Virus record (IMG/VR): IMGVR_UViG_3300032240_001691 | Span: 1 to 22,607 of that record | Source: a virus | Strand: one strand, 5' to 3' | DNA length: 22,607 bases | Shown: piece by piece, positions 12,041 through 20,827 of the stretch | Layout of the letters: each line of letters begins with the position of its first letter | Position numbering within the stretch: the first letter of the stretch is position 1 | Notes under the pieces: model-generated | Told to the model about the DNA's origin: nothing | Databases searched by the model: none | What the model saw: only the letters and a program-made list of their open reading frames with translations | Position numbers and translations under genes: made by a program

Positions 12041-14746
12041 TTATACACCATACTTGGTTGCTATGTATGATTGTAAAGAAGTTTTATCGCTGTTTGATAA
12101 AGTTCCATCAAGACATATAACCTCAGCAACATTCATCTTAGGTGTACCGCCATAGGCATTCACATATCCACCAAGCACAATCATATCTCTGTTATAGCCA
12201 GTTGATGAGCTATATAAAACATTATTTTTACTTATAATCGCGCTGCCAAATGAACTGCTTGACGATACATACCAATTTGATGTTGTTGTAGGTCCTGTAA
12301 TTTCAATCATACCTAACACAAAACCATCAGTAACAACACTACCAGTATCTTGAAGAAGTGTATTTCCACCACCATTGTTTGTATAGAATGCCCAATAATT
12401 TGTATTACCAACATGAGCAAATAAACTTTCGTGAGTACCTGAACTTGGTGATGATGATGAACCATTATTACTATCAATTGACATAACATTATTGTCGCCA
12501 CTTGTGTTATACATTCTTGCAATAACTATTACGGTTTTACCAACTGATGAATAACCAGTCAAAGCAAACATACCTTGGTCACCACCTGAAGAACCTGCAT
12601 TAAAAGCAATTGCAGGATTGTTATTTAACACACTATCAGATGATATAAATCCATAAGTATATGAGTTGTAAGGCGCAAGAACTTTTGAGTTCAAACCTGT
12701 CCAACTAATAACATTAGCACCACTATAACCAACACCTGTTGAGGCATTCCACCAATCATTAAGATTTGATATAGAAGCAGGAGTCCAAGCACCGCCACCG
12801 CCTTTTGGCATAACAATAAATGGCGTTGCCTTAGTAATCCACATATTATCACCATCATAAGCACCATCAAGTGTAAATGAACCTGATAATCCTGAGCCGG
12901 TTGAGCCAATTATACCTAAATCAGTTGATATAATTTTATAATTTGAGTAAGTTCCTAACTTAAAACTATATGTCGCAGCATCAATCATCCATTTATATGT
13001 GCCGGTTGAAGCCGTGCCATATGAGTATTGAGTATCGCCAACAAGTTTAATTTTAATAACTGAAGCAGATGATAGGTTTTGATTAACTTGTCCTGATACT
13101 GAATAAGATGCAAATGAAGCACCTGAACCAGCAGGTCCTGTCGCACCAGTTGCACCATTAAGACCACTTGAACCTGAACTTCCTGATATACCTGATGAAC
13201 CACTTGAACCTGAACTTCCTGATATACCTGATGAACCACTTGAACCTGATGAACCTGAACTGCCTGATGAACCTGAACTACCTGATGAACCACTTGAACC
13301 ATTTGCTCCAGATGTTCCATTTTTACCATTAAAGCCCCAAGATACAGCCGATTGTAAGCCATATGTAAGTGTTCCATTACCTGATAAATAAGATACGCCT
13401 ATATCATACCAAGTTGATTGAGCAGTCATAGATGTTATAGTATAAATACCAACAATTCTTGCATCATAATATCCTGTTCTGCCTGTTATTTGTATATAAG
13501 TTGTTTGACCTGATGTAAATGCCGTATTCATAGCACTTAACCAAGATAAAGCAAAGAATTCGGTGGAGTTTGATATACTTATTTTTGTGATTGATGCTAT
13601 ATTTGTGCTGTCTGTTTTATAAAAGCCTGAGCCAGGGTCAGAGTATGAACCTGTGCCACCAAATGAATATATTATAGTCAAAGGCGCATCAGCACCTAAA
13701 GAACCTTGAGCACCTGATGAACCACTTGAACCAGAAGTTCCTGATGAACCTGATGAACCACTGATACCATTAGAACCTATTGTTCCATTTATACCTGATG
13801 AGCCGCTTGAACCAGAAGTTCCATTTGAACCTGACGAGCCAGCAATACTTGTTGTTCCACATATATAACCAGAGGCATCGGTTGCTAAAAATTGTCCTAT
13901 AATCGTGCTTCCTGCTGTGCCACCTGGAACTGCACCATAGTTTGATGTATAATAAGGTCTTATATTTACACCATTGAAGTAAATACCATAATCATCAACA
14001 TTAAATCTTGTTTTACCACCAGTTGCAAATGATAAATTAGGAAATAAGCCACCTGGTGAGCCTTGAAATATACCCATATCTGTTTTATTAGCAAATGAAT
14101 ACATTGGCTTTGACGCAGAACCAGCAGTTCCTGCTATAATTGAATAAGTTCCTGTGTTATTTCCAATCTTTAAGGTTTCTAATAGATTTTGACTTGAGTT
14201 TTTTATATTTATGCCATTCAATTCTATATTTGTTCCTGAGTTAGAAATAGCCATCCAAGATTTATCTGGTTCAAATCTTAAAATATAAGGCGACGCGACA
14301 TCATAAGCATAACCAACAACTCTTAAAATTGACTGAGTGGCTCCATTTTGAGTAGGATTAAATCCATCAACAGCACCTTTTGTATTAATGCCGCTTGTTG
14401 TAGCAGTCATTAAATAAATAGCAGCACCCTCTGTTAAATTACCATAACAATAACCACCAGAACCTATTTGACCTGGCGAGTAATAACCTTTTAAAAGGAT
14501 TTGTATTTCAGTTCCACTTTGAGTAGAACTTATTGTTGAAAATGTGCCTACTTCAAGAGCAACTCCTAACTGGTGGTCGCCATATGGATTTGAAGTTATA
14601 TCAGCGTCTGCTATAAACCAAGCGCCTTTTGTAACACCAGGTGTAACTGGGTCTTCTGATTTACAATAAATAACTTGTCCTACATTTACATTTTCACCTA
14701 TTACACCTAATACGGTTTCACCTACATATTGTCCTTGTTGTGCCAT
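12041..14746 (-). CDS. Collagen-like tail fibre with lectin-like C-terminal domain
   Basis: 901 residues. Residues 1-165 form a beta-rich domain (GVALEVGTFS, LLKGYYSPGQIG, GAAIYLMTA, and FEPDKSW at 158-164) likely to attach to the virion. Two glycine-every-third-residue stretches follow, at 303-350 and 474-541, mainly GSSG and GTSG with single GPAG, GATG and GINGT units, indicating a collagen-like triple helix. A beta-rich domain (about 351-470) lies between. The C-terminal domain (653-901) begins ISNLNDWWNASTGVGYSG and ends DKTSLQSYIATKYGV, a pattern of LamG/concanavalin-like lectins. This suggests a trimeric fibre that binds a surface sugar on the host. The gene is 20 bases from the hub gene and part of the same leftward unit. 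Confidence 0.8.
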   Translation of the reverse strand: MAQQGQYVGETVLGVIGENVNVGQVIYCKSEDPVTPGVTKGAWFIADADITSNPYGDHQLGVALEVGTFSTISSTQSGTEIQILLKGYYSPGQIGSGGYCYGNLTEGAAIYLMTATTSGINTKGAVDGFNPTQNGATQSILRVVGYAYDVASPYILRFEPDKSWMAISNSGTNIELNGINIKNSSQNLLETLKIGNNTGTYSIIAGTAGSASKPMYSFANKTDMGIFQGSPGGLFPNLSFATGGKTRFNVDDYGIYFNGVNIRPYYTSNYGAVPGGTAGSTIIGQFLATDASGYICGTTSIAGSSGSNGTSGSSGSSGINGTIGSNGISGSSGSSGTSGSSGSSGAQGSLGADAPLTIIYSFGGTGSYSDPGSGFYKTDSTNIASITKISISNSTEFFALSWLSAMNTAFTSGQTTYIQITGRTGYYDARIVGIYTITSMTAQSTWYDIGVSYLSGNGTLTYGLQSAVSWGFNGKNGTSGANGSSGSSGSSGSSGSSGSSGSSGSSGISGSSGSSGSSGISGSSGSSGLNGATGATGPAGSGASFASYSVSGQVNQNLSSASVIKIKLVGDTQYSYGTASTGTYKWMIDAATYSFKLGTYSNYKIISTDLGIIGSTGSGLSGSFTLDGAYDGDNMWITKATPFIVMPKGGGGAWTPASISNLNDWWNASTGVGYSGANVISWTGLNSKVLAPYNSYTYGFISSDSVLNNNPAIAFNAGSSGGDQGMFALTGYSSVGKTVIVIARMYNTSGDNNVMSIDSNNGSSSSPSSGTHESLFAHVGNTNYWAFYTNNGGGNTLLQDTGSVVTDGFVLGMIEITGPTTTSNWYVSSSSSFGSAIISKNNVLYSSSTGYNRDMIVLGGYVNAYGGTPKMNVAEVICLDGTLSNSDKTSLQSYIATKYGV
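13164..13235 (-). repeat. Two perfect 36-bp tandem copies in the collagen region
   Basis: Bases 13164-13199 and 13200-13235 are identical, with a 13-base partial third copy after them. Each unit encodes twelve residues of GSSG/GISG repeat. The exact identity shows a recent in-frame duplication and means that repeat number can change the length of this fibre segment. Confidence 0.9.
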
Positions 14747-14766
14747 ATATTTTTCTTTTTATTATT

Positions 14767-17700
14767 TTATATAAAAACCTGGTTTAAGTTTGTTGCTTGA
14801 GTTAGGTTTGTGATGTTTGTTGTTCCGGTCATCGTTACTGCTCCTGTTGTAACAAAAGCACCAGTCATAGTAGTGGTAGCACTAAATGTTGCCCTACCAG
14901 AAAAGTTTGATTGACTAATTACAGCTAAACTACCACCTTGAATAGTCATTTTATCTTTATTTACTAAGTGAGTATTAGGCGTATTCAAACTTACATTACT
15001 ACCTATCACATATGAGTCGTTAGAGTTTGTACCGGCTACAACATTATCGCCAAAAATTGATACATTACTTGACTTTACCGTGGAACCTGCGCCTTGAACA
15101 AAAACACCTTGTATAGCCGAGAAAGTTGACGAGCCAATTGTGTTACTATCACCAAATATAAGCACTTTAGTTGTTGCTGCTGAGCCAATTGAGAAGGTAG
15201 CAGTATCAACATTAGGCGCTGTTGCTTGAATTGTGTTATTATCGCCAAATAAATAAGTGCTTTCAACACCAGTTTGAATAGTATTAGTATCACCTACTAC
15301 TAAACCTGAACCAGCGTGTATATTATTATCACCTAATATGTATTTAGGTCTTAAATCTGTGCTTGGTAGAATAACATTATTATTACCAGCAATAACAGAA
15401 TTATCACTACTTGTATTTATGTCATTTGAGTTACCAATAATCATAGAGTTAGGTGATGATTGTTGATTATCACGACCTACAATTAAACCTGAGCCTATAT
15501 TGTTTCTACCAGCAATAATCGTTGTTGAGCCAAGTGATGTATTACCAGCAGTTGAGATACCACTTAACATAGGACCTCTTAAAGCCATAGTTGCTGATTG
15601 ACCTATATTACCTATACCAATTGATATATCACTAAGTGTTCTATAAGAACGAGGCACCGTAAGATATTGAGATTTAATAAGTTCTATTTTAACAAGCGAA
15701 TCTGTGCCTGGATCATAGTTCATAATCTTATTCACCTTAAAGTATTGGTCTTTGATGAATATATTATCACTAAACTTAAAGTCAGCAATATCAAATGGCT
15801 TTAAGTAAAACTCTGCTGTAATAATTCTTGAATCTCTATCACTTAATTCATTAATAAAGTTTTCCCAATAGATGTTATAAAGGTTATTATTAGTTACTAT
15901 CTTTTGAGGATAATAAACACCTGTTGTTTGACCAAAGTTTATATCATATACTGGCAGTTGCGGGTCGTTAACATGACCTAAATAAGGATAAGCTCTAAAG
16001 TAAGAACCTTCAAAGCACCAAGTTGAACTTTCATCAACACCTAATAAACCATCAAGAGGATAACAAGTACCGCCAACAGCATAACCTGAGCCAACATAAG
16101 AAAAAGGTATATCAATAACAATAGTTCTTTTATCAACTATCTCAACAACTTTAAAATTGCCTTGTAACATAGGTTTAAGAGCGCCACCATCATCTTGAGC
16201 GACTTTGATATAATCACCTACTCTAAACGAATGAAAAGCACCACCGAAGCCATATGAAGTTAATTTAATATAGCCATTATAAAAGCCTGGCGATGTATGA
16301 AATTGATAATCACCATAAATCCAAGTAGATTTAGTGAATGAATACTTACGAGTTAAAATTCTAACATTAGAATCAGTAAATGGTTGTGATTGGTCTTGTT
16401 GATTCTTAACAATCTTAGGTATAATCAATTGACTATATGCTGTTGAGTTAGGAACTCTTATCGCAACAACAGGTGTAGGTGAAAATATAAGTTCTATTTT
16501 CTTTTCACCAGTTGTGAAATCATTATCAATATAGTAATTATACTCACCGTAAGAAAGACCACCAGTTGTAGTAGTATAGTCGGAATTATAGAAGTCTTTA
16601 TCATCTTTATATTTGAATATAGTTTTTTTATTCTGTGTTTCACCTAAGATTTGTTCTTCAACCGTTGTATTCGTATTTAATTTACGAGTCCAGTCTTTAA
16701 TAGCACCGCCTTGATAATAATCATCACGAGGTTCTATAATAAGAGTATTAGCTCTATCTTTTGATGGCTCAACATATAAGTTAAACATCTTTATTATAGA
16801 ACTAACAAAGTCTTTCTTTTTTACATTTTTAGGTATAACAGAATTGTAAGGTATGCTTTCACCTGGGCTTATTATTTGTGATAAGTTATTAAATAATTGA
16901 TTACCGCCATTAAAAGTAACTAACGGATAATTTGTACCTGATGATACAGGCATTTGCCATGTTAAATATGTAGAACTACCTGATGTAATAGTAGTATCTA
17001 TCATACCATTTTGATATCTTAAAGTATTAGCAGGTACATTATAAGTTACTTGAACCCATAACCTTTCACCAGGATATAACTTTCTTGTATTAGAAGCAGT
17101 TGTACCATTTAGCATATCAGTAGCAATCTGACCGAACACTCTTTTACCACCAACAGGTGTATAACCACCGCCGAGTCCGCTATATTGAATGCCAGCTATA
17201 TCAGAAGCAATAAATCTTTTATAATCTGTTGAACCACCAATAGGTACTACATAGCCACCAGATACCGTAGCACCTGTAAATGGGTCTCTACTTCTTCTAA
17301 ATGAAATATGAGCCAAGTAATCAGTTGTACCAAAGCAATTAGCACGATAATCAATACCATAAGGAAATGTAATATCAAAATTACAAACAAACTGCTCTGA
17401 TATAAAATCAGAAGGCGCTAAATACCAATATGTAGAATTATTAGGTGAATAATTATCCCATATGTATAAGCCATCAGGATCGCCATAAGGTGTGCCTTCA
17501 TAATTAAAAGGTATATGCCAAGAACCTAAATTTACTGCATGTGGATTTGGCGAAGTTGTTGGTTGTCCGTGAGGTCCAGGTACTTGAATACTTCTTGCAG
17601 TATTTTTAGTAACTGCATTATAATAAGTTAAAGACTGAGTAAAGCCAACGGTAAATCTACCAGTAGAAGCCGTAATTGAATCTCTTAAAAAAGAAGTTTT

Positions 17701-18390
17701 GTTAAAAGGTATATAAAGGTTCTTAAACACATCACTATTTAAGAAGTTAGATTGATAGTTATAACCAGCATTAGAAAAGATTTTATCCCATATAAACCTT
17801 ACACTTGTAGAAGGAAACATATCTTTTGTATGTATTTGACAATCCCAAGATGAAGTCCAGCCAGTAATCTCACCTAAATCCCAATCTTGTCCATAATCAA
17901 TAAGAGGATAGTAATAACCATTATTCCAAGAGGCAGTCCAAGATTGAATTATATTGTCTTTATTCCAAATGTGATTTAATTCAGTATAATCATCATCGCT
18001 AATAAACTTATCACCTAATTGTTTATAGAAGTTATCATTATCAGCATAGATTACTACTTCATAATCACCTTGTTCTGTTTCTTTATTGATATAAACCTTA
18101 CGCAATTGTAAATAACCTTCAAATACAACAGCAGTATCAACTAAAATCCAGGCTTTTGTTTTCTTATTAGGATTAAACTGCGCTGGACTAACACCTAAAT
18201 CAGCAATATCACCGAAAGCGGCTCTGTTACCTCTTGTCTCAGGCAATCTAATAGTCTTACTAAATGATGAATTTCTTGCAGAGATATCAGAGATATCAGC
18301 AATGTTATAAGTGATACTTATTGGTTCTTCTTTGTAAGTATCTAATGAATACTTTGTTCCATTTAGGTCAATTAACAACTCAAATCTCAT
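14767..18390 (-). CDS. Tail hub/baseplate protein with C-terminal YadA-like beta-roll
   Basis: 1207 residues, the largest gene here. The N-terminus (MRFELLIDLNGTKYSL, then ISARNSSFSKTIRLPETRGN at about 37-56) is a pattern I associate with hub-type tail proteins of Bacteroidota phages, followed by about 850 residues of beta-rich, tyrosine- and asparagine-rich sequence. Residues about 955-1150 are a run of degenerate repeats with GNNN, GDNNTI and GDSNTIG units, like the left-handed beta-roll of YadA-type trimeric adhesin heads. The final 55 residues are threonine-rich and end in NQVFI. The hub would sit at the tail tip, and the beta-roll could form a trimeric tip or spike. Its start overlaps the upstream stop by one base (TAATG), so the two are coupled. 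Confidence 0.75.
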   Translation of the reverse strand: MRFELLIDLNGTKYSLDTYKEEPISITYNIADISDISARNSSFSKTIRLPETRGNRAAFGDIADLGVSPAQFNPNKKTKAWILVDTAVVFEGYLQLRKVYINKETEQGDYEVVIYADNDNFYKQLGDKFISDDDYTELNHIWNKDNIIQSWTASWNNGYYYPLIDYGQDWDLGEITGWTSSWDCQIHTKDMFPSTSVRFIWDKIFSNAGYNYQSNFLNSDVFKNLYIPFNKTSFLRDSITASTGRFTVGFTQSLTYYNAVTKNTARSIQVPGPHGQPTTSPNPHAVNLGSWHIPFNYEGTPYGDPDGLYIWDNYSPNNSTYWYLAPSDFISEQFVCNFDITFPYGIDYRANCFGTTDYLAHISFRRSRDPFTGATVSGGYVVPIGGSTDYKRFIASDIAGIQYSGLGGGYTPVGGKRVFGQIATDMLNGTTASNTRKLYPGERLWVQVTYNVPANTLRYQNGMIDTTITSGSSTYLTWQMPVSSGTNYPLVTFNGGNQLFNNLSQIISPGESIPYNSVIPKNVKKKDFVSSIIKMFNLYVEPSKDRANTLIIEPRDDYYQGGAIKDWTRKLNTNTTVEEQILGETQNKKTIFKYKDDKDFYNSDYTTTTGGLSYGEYNYYIDNDFTTGEKKIELIFSPTPVVAIRVPNSTAYSQLIIPKIVKNQQDQSQPFTDSNVRILTRKYSFTKSTWIYGDYQFHTSPGFYNGYIKLTSYGFGGAFHSFRVGDYIKVAQDDGGALKPMLQGNFKVVEIVDKRTIVIDIPFSYVGSGYAVGGTCYPLDGLLGVDESSTWCFEGSYFRAYPYLGHVNDPQLPVYDINFGQTTGVYYPQKIVTNNNLYNIYWENFINELSDRDSRIITAEFYLKPFDIADFKFSDNIFIKDQYFKVNKIMNYDPGTDSLVKIELIKSQYLTVPRSYRTLSDISIGIGNIGQSATMALRGPMLSGISTAGNTSLGSTTIIAGRNNIGSGLIVGRDNQQSSPNSMIIGNSNDINTSSDNSVIAGNNNVILPSTDLRPKYILGDNNIHAGSGLVVGDTNTIQTGVESTYLFGDNNTIQATAPNVDTATFSIGSAATTKVLIFGDSNTIGSSTFSAIQGVFVQGAGSTVKSSNVSIFGDNVVAGTNSNDSYVIGSNVSLNTPNTHLVNKDKMTIQGGSLAVISQSNFSGRATFSATTTMTGAFVTTGAVTMTGTTNITNLTQATNLNQVFI

Positions 18391-19823
18391 TATTCATTTT
18401 GTAAATTTATATCGTAAGCAAACTTGTAATTAAGAGTTAAATTAAATAATTGATTTCTTAAAGCAGTTTTTACTTCGTAAGTATTATCTGTTACTATTAT
18501 AGGTAGTTTAGTAGTGTTTGTTGTTGATAAGACAAATACATCTGGTGAAGTAAGTAACTCTTCTAACCAAGCAGCATCAGATTCTGTAATCCAGTTTGAC
18601 ACCATAGTCATTTTAATCTCTGCTTTTTGAGCTAATAAAGTTTTACCTCTATCACCTATTGTATAATCCCAGTTTAATATCTTTTCGTACTCAGTTCTTG
18701 TGATGTTAATAGTTCTCTTACTATCTAATGTAAATGAGAAGTAATCAAAACCACCAAGTCTATTTAAGAAAGCTACTCTTTGTTTATTATAGTTAGAACA
18801 TTGATTGTCTATTTTATAATATCTATATTCACTTACAACATATGAAGCATTAGCAACATAAACTCTGTAAGTATCAACATTTGTAAAACTAACACCTGTT
18901 AAATTAGCAGGACCAATACCAACTTCAAGTCTTCTATAAGTATTACCAGAACTAACCGTACCACAAGTATATGTTGTAATTAAAGTACCTGATGAATCAA
19001 AAGTATTTACATAAAGATTATAAGGTCCAAGTGGCGCAGTATTTAAAGACAAAGAAAGTGTTTCATAGTCATCTAATTGCATAGGCTTAGGAGTTCTTGA
19101 TGAATTATTATAACAATTTGTTAAGAACTTACCAGAACCTGATTGAGTTGCCATCAAATACTGAGTAAAGTCTTTTGTTCTTTCATCATATTGTCTTGTA
19201 GCATTCCAAGTATAATAACCACTTACGGTTCCTACAATTCTAAATAAGTCAGTTACATAACCACTTTCACCAGCAAGTAATGTAGTAGAGAATACTTTAT
19301 CTGTTTTAATTGAAGTTGTATTTACAATAGAAGTTACAGAACAAGTACCATCATATTGAGGATTGTAATTCTTATTATCTTTGTTAAGTGTAATCAAATC
19401 ACCAACAGCAAAATCGTGAGCTGTTGAAAAAGTAAGACCCATAAAACCACTTACTGAGATAGTATCTGTAAATTGTTTATTAGGATTGAATTCAAAGCCA
19501 TACTTCATTCTATAGTCAATAAGATTTGTCGCAGAAGTAGCCGAGAAGCCAACAATATAAGGATTTATAGCTGTTGTTAAGAAAGATTTAAGCGTTCTAT
19601 GAGGTGAGAATAGACCATCACCATTTACTGGCTTAGGTGGTACCTTATAAGTTCCTAATGTTGCGTATGAAGTAGATGTAAATGGCTCTATTCTATATTC
19701 TGGTCTAAAAATATACTTAAAATCTGTTAAGCCTGATGATGAAGAATTGATTCTAAACCATAAAGGCGCATTTATTGGCTCAAAAGCCGTTGGTGTTGTT
19801 AAAACTGATACTGATATAGCCAT
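18390..19823 (-). CDS. Distal tail/baseplate protein
   Basis: 477 residues. The N-terminal 110 residues are beta-rich (SVSVLTTPTAFEPINAPLWF). The central part carries strand repeats. The C-terminal part has FLNRLGGFDYFSFTLDSKR (about 353-371), the segment SNWITESDAAWLEELLTSPD, then VFVLSTTNTTKLPIIVTDNT, a sequence type I know from Bacteroidota phage and prophage baseplates. These are thought to build the ring that connects the tail tube to the hub; exact equivalence to a Dit protein is not proven. It is the first gene after site D and coupled to the hub gene. Confidence 0.7.
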   Translation of the reverse strand: MAISVSVLTTPTAFEPINAPLWFRINSSSSGLTDFKYIFRPEYRIEPFTSTSYATLGTYKVPPKPVNGDGLFSPHRTLKSFLTTAINPYIVGFSATSATNLIDYRMKYGFEFNPNKQFTDTISVSGFMGLTFSTAHDFAVGDLITLNKDNKNYNPQYDGTCSVTSIVNTTSIKTDKVFSTTLLAGESGYVTDLFRIVGTVSGYYTWNATRQYDERTKDFTQYLMATQSGSGKFLTNCYNNSSRTPKPMQLDDYETLSLSLNTAPLGPYNLYVNTFDSSGTLITTYTCGTVSSGNTYRRLEVGIGPANLTGVSFTNVDTYRVYVANASYVVSEYRYYKIDNQCSNYNKQRVAFLNRLGGFDYFSFTLDSKRTINITRTEYEKILNWDYTIGDRGKTLLAQKAEIKMTMVSNWITESDAAWLEELLTSPDVFVLSTTNTTKLPIIVTDNTYEVKTALRNQLFNLTLNYKFAYDINLQNE

Positions 19824-19845
19824 TATCCTTGATTATTTTCTTTTA

Positions 19846-19873
19846 ATAATATACTTTATTACTTTTTTTCTTA
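19846..19873 (-). promoter_or_regulatory. Phage promoter-like motif, site D (baseplate unit)
   Basis: Leftward, AAGAAAAAAAGTAATAAA leads into GTATATTAT (bases 19854 to 19846), with 22 bases to the ATG at 19823. It overlaps the last codon of the gp10-like gene. The nine-base box is identical to sites A and C. Confidence 0.5.
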
Positions 19874-20365
19874 TGGTGTCTCTATTAAAAAAACACCTTG
19901 AATCATTTTTCTCATATCTTCTACAGCAGCATCAGTCAATAACTTATCTTGTAATGACTTTAACTTTCTTAATGACTTTTTAATTACAAATGTAGGTTTG
20001 ATACCATTCTTACTTATACCTCTTGCTATTGCGAACGCCGTAGACTTCTGACTTTGAAATTTACCTGTCTTAGGATTTCTACCTTTGATGCCTTTTACAG
20101 ACATCCATTTTATAATAGCACCTGTTGGTGGTGGCTTAGCGCCTTTTCTTCTACCACCATCTACAACACCTAAATACTTTTCGCCTTTAATACCTACAGC
20201 AATTGAATCTAAAGTCTCAATCAACTCATAGTCAATACTCTTAGCAAGAGCACCTGTAGCTTCCTTACCAGCATCTTTAAGTTGCTGAACTATCTCTAAG
20301 CAAAGAGCTTCACCATATTTAGCCATGGCTTTACGCAAGGCATCCATTTTCATTGTATTATCCAT
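19871..20365 (-). CDS. HK97-gp10-like tail completion protein
   Basis: 164 residues. A helical N-terminal part (DALRKAMAKYGEALCLEIVQ) is followed by GALAKSIDYELIE, a sheet with YLGVVDGGRRKGAKPPPTGA (about 64-83), then AIIKWMSVKGIKGR and KSTAFAIARGISKNGIKPT. The GRRxGxxPPxxxIxxWxxxKGI plus AxAIARxIxxxGI pattern is characteristic of HK97 gp10-like proteins, which finish the tail top for joining to the head. Its start overlaps the HAD-like gene end by eight bases, so the two are coupled; another Met at residue 5 is an alternative start. It is far from the portal and tube genes, unlike the usual order. Confidence 0.75.
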   Translation of the reverse strand: MDNTMKMDALRKAMAKYGEALCLEIVQQLKDAGKEATGALAKSIDYELIETLDSIAVGIKGEKYLGVVDGGRRKGAKPPPTGAIIKWMSVKGIKGRNPKTGKFQSQKSTAFAIARGISKNGIKPTFVIKKSLRKLKSLQDKLLTDAAVEDMRKMIQGVFLIETP

Positions 20366-20813
20366 TAAATAAAATACCTTTTATACCAGCTTTATTCATA
20401 TCGTCAACAACTGATTTATTATTATCATAATGAGCATCAACGCCTAAACTTGTTGCTTTTTCGACCTTTGATTTGTTAGAGCCAGTAGCAAATATTCTAC
20501 TTGAAGGTATTAAATCTTTAAGAGCATCTATAATACCTAACTTAGATGAACGAGCAGATATAATATAAACCGTTTTACGCTCACTTATTAATCTTTTAAT
20601 AAGTTCTTTGCCTTTTGCTGTTGAAGCAGTATCATCATAATCAACTGATACTTTATTAGCATCTAAATTGACTATATCTTTAGGATTAGATGATACAATA
20701 GCAATTGCTTGACTTATTGCTTTTTGTTTACCATTAGGTCCTGTATAGCATTTACCAACATCACCATATTTCCAACCATCTTTACCGTTAATTTGACATC
20801 TTTTAATTGGCAT
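20358..20813 (-). CDS. HAD-like hydrolase with phage N-terminal domain
   Basis: 151 residues. Residues 1-40 hold a short phage-associated module (CQINGKDGWKYGDVGKCYTG, then KQKAISQAIAI) that I know from other phage structural-region proteins. Residues 53-151 look like a compact HAD phosphatase: motif I is D58-Y-D60-D-T62, motif II the serine in IISARS (S86), a likely lysine in the SNKSKVEK segment (K114, K116 or K119), and the acidic motif IV in AHYDNN (D130). No large cap domain is present, so a small phosphate substrate or a nucleic-acid end could be the target. It is coupled to the gp10-like gene among structural genes, which is an unusual place for a phosphatase. Confidence 0.7.
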   Translation of the reverse strand: MPIKRCQINGKDGWKYGDVGKCYTGPNGKQKAISQAIAIVSSNPKDIVNLDANKVSVDYDDTASTAKGKELIKRLISERKTVYIISARSSKLGIIDALKDLIPSSRIFATGSNKSKVEKATSLGVDAHYDNNKSVVDDMNKAGIKGILFNG

Positions 20814-20827
20814 TTTATTAATTATTT

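Noticed and set aside
13124-13327. CRISPR-like repeat array
   Set aside because: The repeats are continuous in-frame codons for GSSG units without spacers of even length.
12985-13377. Alternative-frame ORF inside the collagen gene
   Set aside because: It is open only because the collagen repeat lacks stops in that frame; its product is a low-complexity VQVHQ-type repeat. The same applies to 21337-21672 and to the antisense frame 21552-21779.
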